Assembly (NCBI GenBank): GCA_016800925.1
Contig: JABCPU010000038.1
Span: forward strand, 62,001-126,000
DNA: 64,000 nucleotides
DNA from: Suillus spraguei
Taxonomy: Eukaryota; Basidiomycota; Agaricomycetes; Boletales; Suillaceae
Reading direction: 5' to 3'
Below are positions 44,301-54,473 of the stretch, piece after piece (position 1 is the first letter of the stretch; each line of letters begins with the position of its first letter). A program made the position numbers and the translations under genes. The notes under the pieces were generated by a model. It searched no databases, had not been told where the DNA came from, and saw only the letters and a program-made list of their open reading frames with translations.

Positions 44301-45520
44301 TCGACACATTAGTGGAAAGGAGAACAACGTTGCTGATGCTTTGTCACATTTACAGAATGAACATGTATATGACTATGCGCCGAATGTGCAAATTTATGAC
44401 TTTGAACCCCCTCGGAATGCACTGGGGGTAATGGTGGAGAGGGGACCACTGACGAGGGACCGACGGGCTCAGACCAAGCAGATGGGACAAGGCTGATGGA
44501 ATGGGCAAGGAACAGCTACAAGACATGCACTAGCTATATGTACCTAAGTGCCTCAAGGTCCAGGCAAGACCCCTGGCACCTCTGGCAGACCCTGGAAGAC
44601 CCTGATGCCAAACCTCCTAAAACAACGGAAAAATGACTACACAGTCGGCTAGGTCCAGGCAACCCACAAGGGAGGCCTGGACGGAAGAATGCCTCTTTTA
44701 TGAATGTTCTATTGCAATTATATTTGCCATTGAACCCTCGACATCATCCGCATATGACTCACATCTTAATTCTTTCGTTGCTTTCTGCCACTTACATCAT
44801 TGCACCATATTGAACCCCATTCAGTGGATACCTATCTCTCAGGTATCGCAAACAAACTCGAATTCATGTTTCCTGAGGTACGAGCATCATGGTGTTCACC
44901 TCTTGTTTTTTGAACACTGCAAGGTTGTAAATGGCAATTATCACAACCTGTTCAGCAGAAGCTTCCCATCAGTGAACACGACATTATTCATATTATCAAT
45001 GCTATGGGCTTACATCCGAATTACAATGATTCGTTGTTCCTTGCTATGCTGATCACTGGTTACAAAAGCTTGCAACATCTCGGCGAGTTAGTTTGGCCAG
45101 ATTCAACAAAATTGCCGCCAATCGCCTTTCTGCCGTTTTTTCTGGTAGAACTCGCCCTAAAATATTTCTGCCCCCAACACTGTCACAACCTTCCATTAAA
45201 AGATCACATATGTACACTACCGGTACTCGGGACATAGATGGTATGAGAATTCAAGTTCATGCATGATGGGCCATGCTTATCAGTGTGCATGATATTGTAC
45301 ATAGACCTCCCCTCCGATGAGCCCCCAAGCTTACACATACCTTATGCGGTTCTTTATGCAATTATACTTTCTCGTTCATACTCAGGCTGTTCCTTGGACC
45401 TTCGATCTTGTTCCCATGCTTTGTACATTAACACTCCACTCAATCTCACCTCTATGGATTCCCACTAGAGTGCGATATCGTATGTTATTCGCACCTAGTG
45501 CTCCGCCAAGATCCTAGTGC
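44301..45520 (+). pseudogene. DIRS RNase H end and tyrosine recombinase
   Basis: Right after the chromovirus, 44305-44350 reads RHISGKENNVADALSHLQ, the usual end of an RT/RNase H protein. The recombinase begins near 44640: RQPTREAWTEECLFYECSIA, then STSSAYDSHLNSFVAFCHLHH (SAM-like core-binding domain), then SVDTYLSGIANKLEFMFPEV in another frame, and LLITGYKSLQHLGELVWPDS (about 45050-45100). That last block is the first catalytic motif, where the Arg expected before xGE is His. Frame changes and TGA stops (for example near 44912 and 45264) disrupt it, and the C-terminal catalytic R/Y blocks are barely recognisable by 45520. Confidence 0.7.
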
Positions 45521-45529
45521 TCCGACTTG

Positions 45530-46950
45530 AAGCAAGTACTGAAGTCGCATGGCAGTCCACCCTTTCAAAGTTGAACTGAGGCTACTTGACAAAATCGTAC
45601 AGCCGCTCGACAACCTATCTTAGATCTACGCTGAGCATCTCGTCCTTCAATTATTTTTCGCTAAGCAGAGAACCGGCTCTGTACAAACTCTTAACTTGCA
45701 AAGACCCTAATACCGGGAGACTTCCTAACTGTGTCATGGATCACCCCAAACTTCGCCTCTGCTGCCACCAAAATCCTTATTCTACTCCAATAGTTGGGTA
45801 TCCAATCACTTCATGCATCGTGTCATCAGCCATGCTGCACAGATGTGAAAGGCAGAAACACCACTCACCGCCGCACTAGTAGAAGCATACAAAGAAGATC
45901 TACCACGCTGGTGAGTTATGGGGTTAGCTACAAATTGCTCATACTCACACAAAGCGCCCCATCAGCGCAGACTTGGCACTGGCTTTTAAGAAAGCAGGCA
46001 GTAGGACACTTCTCATCGACAGCGTCAGTGGCAGATATTGATACTGCCAAAGCAGCAACAGCGGCGAGGACAAATGGACAACGCATTGTTTGTGAGGATG
46101 TGATACCAATATGGGCTCAGGTAGATATGAAGGGGAATGTGAGAAGATTTTAGGTGCTGAGTACTGTTCTTTATCGCTATGCGAGGGAACCAAGGCCATA
46201 TAAAATCCCTTTTCGAACTACTGATTGCCACCTGAGATCTACATCGTGAAGGAACTCAGCATAACAACATGTCCCAACGTCAAAGTTTGTCCAACAGGTA
46301 AACTCGCAATCAATATCACCATTTACAAATGCTCGCCATTGATAAAACTTCGTAAGCATTCCAAGGTCGGACACCGAAGTCGCACCGCCGATAAACAAGA
46401 GACACGTAAATGGAGGGCGCATCGAGGAGTGGACAGACTGTTGAGAGGTCGGCGGGTATGATTGATAAAATGAGGAAGAATTGACCAGAGAGCGTGAATC
46501 GATATGTAGATGAATCGTGTCTTTCGAGCATATTGGGAAAGCCGATCGATAAGTGCCTATCGGCTATTCAACCACGTCGAGCTTTGGTGACCATCAATAC
46601 CCCCATGACCCTAGTATAAAGAATCCAGAGAAGGTCCCAAGATACCCCTGCAGTGAATCTGTAAAAAAAATCTCGGATGACACTTCGATTTTATTGGATC
46701 CACTTACAGTAGTTATATATTCGTATACAGCTACGACAGCAGTCAACCAAGTGAGTCGTCATTATTACCCCCGGTAACGATGGTGCCAGCGCATCGCCAA
46801 CCCATCCTTCCTATGATCGTCATTCCCAAATCCCTATCCAATGTTTCACGAATTGAGAGGCAAAAACAACTCTCCTATCTTCATCTTTGTCTTTCCCGGA
46901 TTCATCTTTCTCTTCAGTAAGATCCCTATGACCAATTCTGATGGTATGAT
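45530..46950. other. No gene recognised
   Basis: Several frames of 60-120 codons (for example 45794-46153 +, 46177-46422 -) lack family features. The part from about 46200 may hold decayed downstream exons of the minus-strand gene that follows. Confidence 0.35.
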
Positions 46951-46959
46951 CGAGGATAA

Positions 46960-47823
46960 AATAGTAAACTGGCTGGCATTGCCATATCGGCATCGAAACC
47001 TATTTGAAAGACTCACCATTAGAATCCAGATGATGAAGGCACACGGGGCTGATGGCTGAATGGGAATGTGAGAGACGCAAGGTTGTCAAAAGGGTTGAGG
47101 TAATATCATAAAAGCGACCTTGAACATGCATGTCGCCTTGTATTGACAGAAGCGGAGGAGACAATGGAAGGTCAAGGGACTCAGAGAATGTTAGCAGGGA
47201 TTTTCCTCGAGAGACACTTACTATATTTTCCTCGATTTGTAGCGCCTAGAGTGACATCATGACTGTCATTGAAGTAGAACATGAATCCACCCATCCACGT
47301 GAAAAACCCATGAGTAACAGTCCATCCTGCGAGACATCCGTTGAACTAAGTTAGTCACCGCACTGAAATACCGAGCAGGTAGCCAACCTCTAAACTTGCG
47401 GCCTGCAACATGCGGAGCGCTCACATGTGAACTGTTCTTTCCATCTAATGTTGAAATTTCCGAAGAAGTTGCGCATGAAAGGCATAATTGAATGTCTTTG
47501 TGGTGTTTTGAACACTTGGAAATTGTGCAGTGGCCTCATGAGTTCTGGGGCGATGAGTGCGATCACCATGATGCCTATGCGACGAAGATAACAGCGAATT
47601 TCTCCTCGTCCATGCCCGGGATGCTTGGGTGAATTGCAGTCCATGTGCATGTGAACAGAGTTGCAGCACAACTCCAGATGATTTCCCGCAAGGTTCTGGT
47701 ATTGTTGTTGGATGGAGAGTCGCCGATGTCGAGTGTAGCAACACTGGTGCCATTGAGACTTGGCAGTGAGTAACCAAACTGGACGTATAATAGTGGTAGG
47801 ATAGCCGAGGCTAAGAGGGCCAT
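46960..47823 (-). pseudogene. Basidiomycete-type membrane protein with secretion signal, broken
   Basis: Start MALLASAILPLLYVQFGYS at 47823 is a signal peptide. The sequence then reads TRTLREIIWSCAATLFTCTWTAIHPSIPG, which I recognise from a large unnamed basidiomycete family. The next block, RRIGIMVIALIAPEL (about 47548-47592), is one base out of frame with the start, so a single indel near 47600 breaks the gene. A later exon (about 47240-47310) reads GWTVTHGFFTWMGGFMFYF, also typical. Downstream exons are not clear. A membrane location is likely; function unknown. The indel could be a sequencing error. Confidence 0.55.
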
Positions 47824-48082
47824 GATGAGGCTGAGGGCTTACGTTTGTTCAAAGTGCTCCTCTTTAAGAGTTCTATTATGTGACAAACCATGATTAAGCC
47901 CCAACCAAGCCTCAAGTTACCATAGCGACCACTGGCAGTGGTACGCGTAACGCAGGAACCCACATATGATGGTACACGTTTATGCTATGCGGAAAGGCTG
48001 CTACGCTGAAATTGCAGAATTGTGTGGGTGATCTCTCGTACGACGGACCATCACGTGAATCCTGCTACTACGCGATAGGGTC

Positions 48083-48648
48083 TTTTGTATGGAAAGCTAG
48101 ACCACCGTGTTCTACATACTTCCAAGCTTCCACTTCTCAGAACCCTCCTAGTAACTTGGTAAGTGCTTCCATTGGCCTCCGAACACCCTGTGCGACCATT
48201 CAAATGTGTCATGTAGATTTATTCCTGCTATCATAAGGGAGTGGGTTATATCATGTTTTACCACTGGGATCTCGTACTGCAAATCGGTCGACTTCCTGTG
48301 TCCGTTTCTTTTGACCTTGAATCGCATTCTTTTTCTTCTCTTCTTCGATTGCTCGTTCGCTCGGCCATTTGCGCCCAAGTTCGTGTCTCGCTGAAATCCC
48401 CATGCCCTCAACGATGCATTGCCGTGCGCTCACTACCGATGTCGAGTTCGAGGTCGCGTGTGGTCTCAATGTTGTGTTTGGGATGAACTGGACTGCTGCG
48501 TGGCCGCCGTTTTGTGGGAAGACGAGACTCCCGTCTCTAATCCTCTATGTCTGACCTTCAAGGTGGTGACAGTATCTCATTGTCCTCGTTTTTTAATATC
48601 TGCTAATTTCTTTCTGTGTTTCTAGAAACTTCATGTATACTTAGTGGT
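48083..48648 (+). repeat. Repeat module R, copy 2, gene-like part
   Basis: Shares long stretches with 63.1-63.8 kb (minus) and, with deletions, 22.6-23.7 kb. It begins at about gtatggaaagctagaccaccg. An exon-like end (TSQNPPS) is followed by a GTAAGTGC donor-like site at about 48160. A middle frame reads CRALTTDVEFEVACGLNVVF and MNWTAAW. A second intron-like segment ends in TTTCTAG at 48625. I do not recognise the protein. Compared with copies 1 and 3, about 120 bp are missing just before the tRNA-like array. Confidence 0.7.
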
Positions 48649-49165
48649 AGTAGCCTGGCCAGTTACTACAACGGAATCAAAATCCGTTTCACCTTGGACT
48701 ACGCAGGTTCGAAACCTGCTGAACTGCGAGTTTTTTTTATTGGAACACTTTGACATCCATTCATGGATGGTTTCTTTAAAAGTTCACCTAACTGGCCTTA
48801 GCCAGGTGGTTGCTACAACATAATCAAAACTGTTTCTCTTGGACTGTGCAGGTTTGAAACCTGCCGAGCACGAGGTTTTTTTCTATCGGAACACGCTTTG
48901 ATATTCGCTCATGGATGGTTTCTTTAAAAGTTCGCCGCAACTGGTCTGAGCCAGATGGTTGCCACAACAGAATCAAAATTTGTTTCTCTTGGACTATGTA
49001 GGATCGAAACCTGCCGATGACAACCATTTTTTTTCTATCAGAACACACATTGACATTCACTGATGGATGGTTTCCTCAGAGGTTCATCTTGACTGGTCTT
49101 CGCACCTGTGCAAATTGTTGTTGCAACATTGATATTTACTCCATGGCGAGTCGTGCCTTCGGATA
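48649..49165 (+). repeat. tRNA-like tandem array, copy 2 (three units plus a fragment)
   Basis: Units at about 48649-48739, 48790-48882 and 48939-49033, period about 148 bp, then a fragment at 49091-49117. Each full unit has a TGGCCTTAGCCAGGTGG-like A-box region, a 7-nt loop ATCAAAA closed by a 4-5 bp stem, an extra arm, GCAGGTTYGAAACCTGC (the third has GTAGGATCGAAACCTGC) and 7-8 T residues. The anticodon position reads CAA, as in tRNA-Leu. A matching acceptor stem is not visible, so they are tRNA-like rather than functional tRNA genes. The shared tail ends near gccttcgga (49163). Confidence 0.8.
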
Positions 49166-49639
49166 TGCGTTCAAAACACTGATTACATTGTGTCATGACT
49201 TGTGAGGCTGCCGCAGGGTGTATATAGTTTCTCTTCGGGCTTAATCGATGCATATTAGACGAATTGATGTCTGTGGACGTGTCTGCAATATCAGGCGCTG
49301 ATCTGTGAACCATTGCAGAGTATTTGGAATGCACTCGCGATCAAGAAGAACATTACAGGCAGGGAAATTTATTGGTATTTCAAACATTCTTTGCCATCGG
49401 GGCACATGCGAGGGTGTGTTTAAATTATCGCAGTCGCTGTTCACCAAGGTGGAACGTATGCATATGTCCAAACCAAATCTTCTCTGGAAGCCATTGCGTC
49501 TCGACATGGTTTATACTTTGCAGGCACAAATCAGTACTATGTTTTTTCATCGTCTGTTTTCACAAGATATATTTCTTGCAGCCGAAGGTCCTGCACATGC
49601 ATTATGACTGAAGGTCAATAAAATCATTTTTCGAACAGT

Positions 49640-49690
49640 CGAGGAAGGTTCTGAGAAGTAGAAGCCTTGTGGTCTGGCTTTCCATACTTT
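49640..49690 (-). repeat. Short fragment of module R
   Basis: Minus strand gtatggaaagccagaccac followed by cttctcagaaccttcct matches the start of the module R exon. It lies just downstream of a DUF6533 gene. Confidence 0.6.
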
Positions 49691-49807
49691 TGTGTCTTTG
49701 TCCCACGAAATAAATTATGCATAAGTAAGTACCACGATACAAAAATTAATCGTCCTGTTCCCTGTAGAGTACCCGACAAGTGTAGATGACAGCAAACATT
49801 TCCCATG

Positions 49808-51502
49808 TTACACACTACTGCTGGTTGACACATGCACGTGCTCTTGGAAAGAAACTGAAACGATGACGGATGCTGCATTAGAATTGGCCACGCTCTTAGC
49901 GTGGTATTCTCGAACACTGAGTATCAACCGTGGTCCCAGCACAAACAACTGTACAAGTAAGAAAATCTGAGTGAGACCAGGATATATCTGGCTTTCGAGC
50001 GAATATGGAACCTATAATATTGATGAACTGCGGTTGTGTGCATAGGTCAGACAGATTGACATACCGCTGAGATAGCTGGAGATAAATAACCGAAATTGAA
50101 ACAAGAGACAAAAACAAAGCTAGCGCGCGCAGAACTTTAGCCGACAAAGAGAAACCCATTCACATTATGAGCTCACCTTACAAAGTAAACCAAGTGACTC
50201 CTCGTCAACGCTGTGAAACAGTCACGGACAATCCATCCGGTCGATGGTCGTTGCAGTTCACGGAAGTGTTTTACAGCAATCCAGATTGCGAGAAATAGTG
50301 CGAGGACCTCCCATGCAGTGATGAACGTCCAATACATGGCATAAGAGAGATCTGCATCGCCCTCAAAGCTGGTAAAACACTGGTAGGTGCCGGAGAGAAC
50401 AAGCTCCACTGTTATTCATTAGTGAACCTGGTACATTAAGTCTTTCATCTGTAGTTAAAGCTTACCCTCTGACAAATGTATCGTTATTACTGCCATGGCC
50501 ACTCCATTGGCGATGGTGGCAGCTAGGAGGATGACAGAGAGAACTATCAGCATTTCTCTGCGTTGATACATGGCATGCAACCGAGCGATCATGATAACTT
50601 GCATAGTGTTTAAGCCAAGTCAATATCACTAGGGAAAATGCTAACTCACCGCCTAATATTGCATTTACGACTGTGATCATTGAATTTGATATGACATACA
50701 CAATATGACCTGGCAAATCCAGTTCATGATCAGCTTCGGAAGACACTATACTCCACCCATACTCACAACTGTAGAAGTCATGATACAGAACCAAGGTGGT
50801 GGTTAAGCACTTACCCCTATATGATAATGCAGCTGATTAGACTGGAATGACCGGCATCGGTACGGAATACTCACTGCATCTGTCAAGGAGATTGTTGGAA
50901 CATATACTGTGTGCTGCTGATCAGACGAGACAAAGACGGCGGTGTATATCAGGAGACATACTCAACAAGCCGATGCTGATATGAGATATGATTGATTAGC
51001 ATAGTGCCGATTGCTTGGCATTCCAAACTTACGCCGCGTAAACTATTCCAAGATAGCGCGTCTGTGAAAGTTTCAAGTCAGTAAAACTCGCCGACAGCAC
51101 TTGTGTCAAGCTACATACACTGAGATACAGAGCAGTCATGAGGGACCAGTGCTGCCTCTACCACAGATCAAATATTGGTTATTATAATGTGGGACTTCGG
51201 CTCACCCAAATCAGATCAACCTATTGGACCCTCCTTAGCGACAAAGCTGCTCCAGTAATGGCATAAACCCACCTCATGTCCAAATGACAATGCTGGGAAT
51301 GCGAAGAGGATAAGTATCAGTAGTTCTTCAATGCAATCTTGCTCACCCCAATCGTACATCACCCCAGCAGAGGCGGCAACTGCAAAAAGGTTGGATCAAG
51401 AAAGTCCTGCCCGACTAGCATTCACGAACCTATAAAGTAGCTGGCGGTACGATAGGAATTAATGGACGGCCACCAGATGGGATCATTTGAAACCACGGTC
51501 AT
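49808..51502 (-). CDS. DUF6533-type seven-helix membrane protein, copy C
   Basis: A multi-exon gene for an integral membrane protein of unknown function, restricted as far as I know to mushroom-forming fungi. Start MTVVSNDPIWWPSINSYRTASYFI at 51502 is followed by a GTTCGT intron donor. Exons further on give SNSMITVVNAILGG, the helix WTFITAWEVLALFLAIWIAVKHFREL (about 50245-50340), LTRSHLVYFVR, and a C-terminal exon with VLGPRLILSVREYHAKSVANSN and SFQEHVHVSTSSSV, ending in TAA at 49808-49810. I found no stop or frameshift in the exons I followed, so this is one of two copies that look intact. Signals that would reveal a ligand or pathway are absent. Confidence 0.7.
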
Positions 51503-52430
51503 GCTGCTGGAGGATGAATGATGTGAGAGAGCAACGAACGTCAGGGGGATGTGTACGATTGGTGCTCGTGCTCAGTACTGTATGATGATATAGCATCATG
51601 CAGTGCTTTTGTGGCCGTTATAGCCAGGGTGCTATCAGGAGAAGTGATGTCGCATGGAGTCAAGTAGACGGGGAAGCCGATCCGACGGTCTTTGATCGAA
51701 TCAAAGTTGGTTGCGGAATACAATCAAACACTGCACGAGATAGTGGATGTGGGCGTGGTAAAATACGACTATTCTTTAATCCGATGGACACGGAGAACTC
51801 TTGCCGTTCCAATCATCGACAAGCTTATGATGGGCCACCACTGATCGTTTCCTAGACTTGGTCAGTCAAGATGTCAACTCACTTGTGCCGACTGCCAACA
51901 CCCACTTCAACTTGAAACAGTGCACGGAGACCTCTGAGTCGTGATTTTAAGTCACCCTCCTTGTTATTCGTATCTATGATAAGGATACCATACATAGTAA
52001 GCTTAGTGTGGAGCTGTGCAATGACACCCACTGCATTCGACATGCCACGTAGTTTCCGATGATGATGAATTTATGTAATTCAGCCACTGGGACAACTTTG
52101 ACCCTGACACAGGAGGGGAGAATAATGAGGCTCGGATCTTGGCTTGTACGTACGCTGTACCTGGCTAGTACAGTGCAGCTGAGCAGACTGTTATAAGAGC
52201 GACAATATCTAGACTCTAGGTATATACTAGCTTACAACGGAGATGACAATACATAACGCTATCCTCTCGCCAATCCACGGTTTGACATTTGAACATTGAA
52301 TGTAGTGGCCCCGAATTTTTGATGTCAAGTTGAGGAACATCTCGAAAGCAAGCTGTCCATAAAGTTGCACAATACATAGTAATAAAAAAGCAAACGGCAT
52401 GATAAGGAATAAGAATACACAAACTCGGAA
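51503..52430. other. Intergenic, no gene recognised
   Basis: Between the 5' end of DUF6533 copy C and the 3' end of the nuclear protein gene. A frame at 51598-51855 (+) has no family features. Confidence 0.4.
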
Positions 52431-54473
52431 TCATTCATAACCCAATTCAGCATCAATTCGCGCTCTCCGCAAGCATCTCCTCTCCTCATCAGTCATACAC
52501 GACCACCCCTCAACAGTCTCCGACAAATCCTCCTCGATACGCTCCTCCATCTCTATTTGCTTCTTGCTCTTTTTCGGCGGGGGAGGTCTCGGTAACGGTG
52601 GCGGAGGGGTCCGTCGGTTGGGGTGAAGCGGCGCAATCCGCGAAAGCATCGTTCGCGAAGACTTCACCAATGGCGAATAGGAAGGCCCGTTTGAGAACGG
52701 TGAATTTGGTTGTGAATTGACGCGCCGGATGAGCTCTGACATTGGGGTCGACTTGGATTTGATCGTGAGCGCCCGTGACTTGAGAGTGGTGGATGGAATC
52801 TGCTTTGGTGGGGCAGCTACGCTTTGTGGGGAAAGCTTCTGGGAAGAATGTGAGGAAGGATATTAAAAAGTATAAAAATAGAGTACCTTGGTTGTCTCAG
52901 GGGCTGCGATGACTTCAGAGTCCTTCTTGGGGCTGTCTTCTCGAGAGTCTTCAGTCTCGGGCAAATAACTGCCTTGCTTAGGTGACCTCGATCGATGGGC
53001 GTCGTCGTCATCCGCATTGTCACTGTCTGAGAGAACCGCTTTCCCTTTGCCCTTTTTCTTAGGTTTCGGTTTCGATTTTGCAGTGGGGGTGCGTTTTGAT
53101 AGTGCTTTCTTCTTCGAAGTAACTTTCGGCGCCTCTTCAACAAAATCATCGTCTTCGAGAGTATTGTTACCGGCAGCTGGCTTATCCAAGGGGGATTTGT
53201 GTGCAAGATCGCCGAGCTCGACCTCGTCAACTTGTTTCCGACCTTTTCTCTTCCCCTTTGCCCGGGAAGACGGCTTGACTTTTTTCTTACCCTTGCTTGT
53301 AGCAGCAATATCTGCATCCTCGTCGTCTTCTTCAAGTGTGTGCGAGTTGTCGGTTGGCAGGACGACGGGCGACAATTGTGCAGAGACTAGAGGAGGTGCT
53401 ATAATGGAAGACGACGAAACGGCGGGGACGTCCACATCCATCTCTTCCTCAGGAACCTCTGACCAAAGCGGGGGAAGCCTCTTCCGTTTGCCAGTTATCA
53501 CGGGTGGAGATGAGGGTGGAGAAGACAAGTCAGGTAACGCTGGAAGAGAAGATGGTAGGTGTGATATAGAAGGCAGTTGAACCGAAAGCGCTGGCTCTTG
53601 CGGTGCAGAAATAACGATGTCGCTCGGCTGAGTATCGATGATGCTTTGTTCAGTGACCTTGGGAGAAGGCAATGTCCTAGCTTTCGGCTTGGGTTTAGGC
53701 TTTGGTCTCGGCTTTGGCTTGACGGACTTGTCTTGGGACTTCTGCCGCTTCCGTGGAGGTTTGAGGGATAGTTCGTCGAGGTCAGAGTCGGATGTTAACT
53801 CTATCACATCATAGTTGACAGGCGCGTAAGTCGGTTTCTTGGCCTGAGTCTTCCGAGTGCGCGTCTTGGCTCTGTCGGCAATGCTAAACACAGGATCGAC
53901 CTCCTCGATGAGTTCTGAGACAGCGGACGGTGTGGTTGGAGGGCGGATGCTATCTGCAGTCAATGCACTAGTGGGGATTGCAGATGCAGAACCGATGAGT
54001 GAGCCAGAGAAACGAGATTCATCATCTTTGATGAAGTCGTCATATATGGTGTTTGTAGTTCGAGACTTTCGCGGCACAGGACGTGGACGCGGTTTAGATT
54101 TCGGTATAAGTATTCCCGCGCCACGGGGGAGAGACGGAGAGGCGTTTGGTGGATCAGAGTCTTGATACCCTGGAGGTGGCGTAAACAGAGACACGTTGCT
54201 TATGTCGTGGGGTTCATGTCCTCGTTGGGGAGTCCGAGCTTGACTGGTAACAAGTGAGGCAGTCTGAATGAGTGACGCTGCAAAATCGTGTCCAGTAAGC
54301 GTGCGATAGAGCACATAAAGCATGAAGAATTCCTTACGCTGTAGTATCGTTTCCGGGCCTGCAGAAAACAAGTTTTCGCTCAAGAGGCTGCTCTGGTCGG
54401 AAATTTGAAGAGGTTGTAAGGCGTCTTCGTCCTCGCTGTCGGCAACGATCCAATCGTCTGTGATATCGGCCAT
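52431..54473 (-). CDS. Nuclear, mostly disordered protein with SUMO-interaction-like motif
   Basis: Two exons of about 660 residues in total. Start MADITDDWIVADSEDED at 54473; a short helical region (residues 41-75) is the only folded-looking part near the N-terminus. Basic, Pro/Lys-rich stretches follow, with an NLS-like PPRKRQK (239-245). Just before it lies VIELTSDSD (223-231), a classic SUMO-interacting pattern of hydrophobic residues followed by acids. A KPKPRPKPKPKPK run could contact DNA. The intron is about 52842-52890 (donor after APETTK, acceptor before KLSPQS). The C-terminus has PPPPLPRPPPPKKSKKQ and an acidic and aromatic helical end, TDEERRCLRRARIDAELGYE, which looks conserved. 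I cannot name the family. The DWIVADSEDE start recalls genome-maintenance scaffold proteins, but this is only a resemblance. Confidence 0.75.

Larger units (their letters stand above)
25324..45520 (+). mobile_element. DIRS-like (tyrosine recombinase) retrotransposon, three times interrupted
   Basis: Parts in order: ORF1 N-terminus (25324-25683), ORF1 remainder with zinc finger (32801-33615), RT (33630-34961), RNase H (35870-36196 and 44301-44380), and tyrosine recombinase (44633-45500). The order ORF1, RT, RH, YR on one strand is that of DIRS-type elements. The gaps are explained by a TIR transposon (25684-32800), a solo LTR (34962-35869) and a chromovirus (36197-44300). Several TGA stops and frameshifts make it inactive. 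I could not recognise its terminal or internal complementary repeats, so the outer bounds are minimal. Confidence 0.8.

Noticed and set aside
48649..49033. Functional tRNA-Leu(CAA) genes
   Set aside because: B box, loop and extra arm are present, but I could not pair the 5' and 3' ends into a 7-bp acceptor stem, so I call them tRNA-like only.
53017..53580. 187-codon plus-strand Ser-rich frame
   Set aside because: Antisense shadow of the low-complexity nuclear protein gene.
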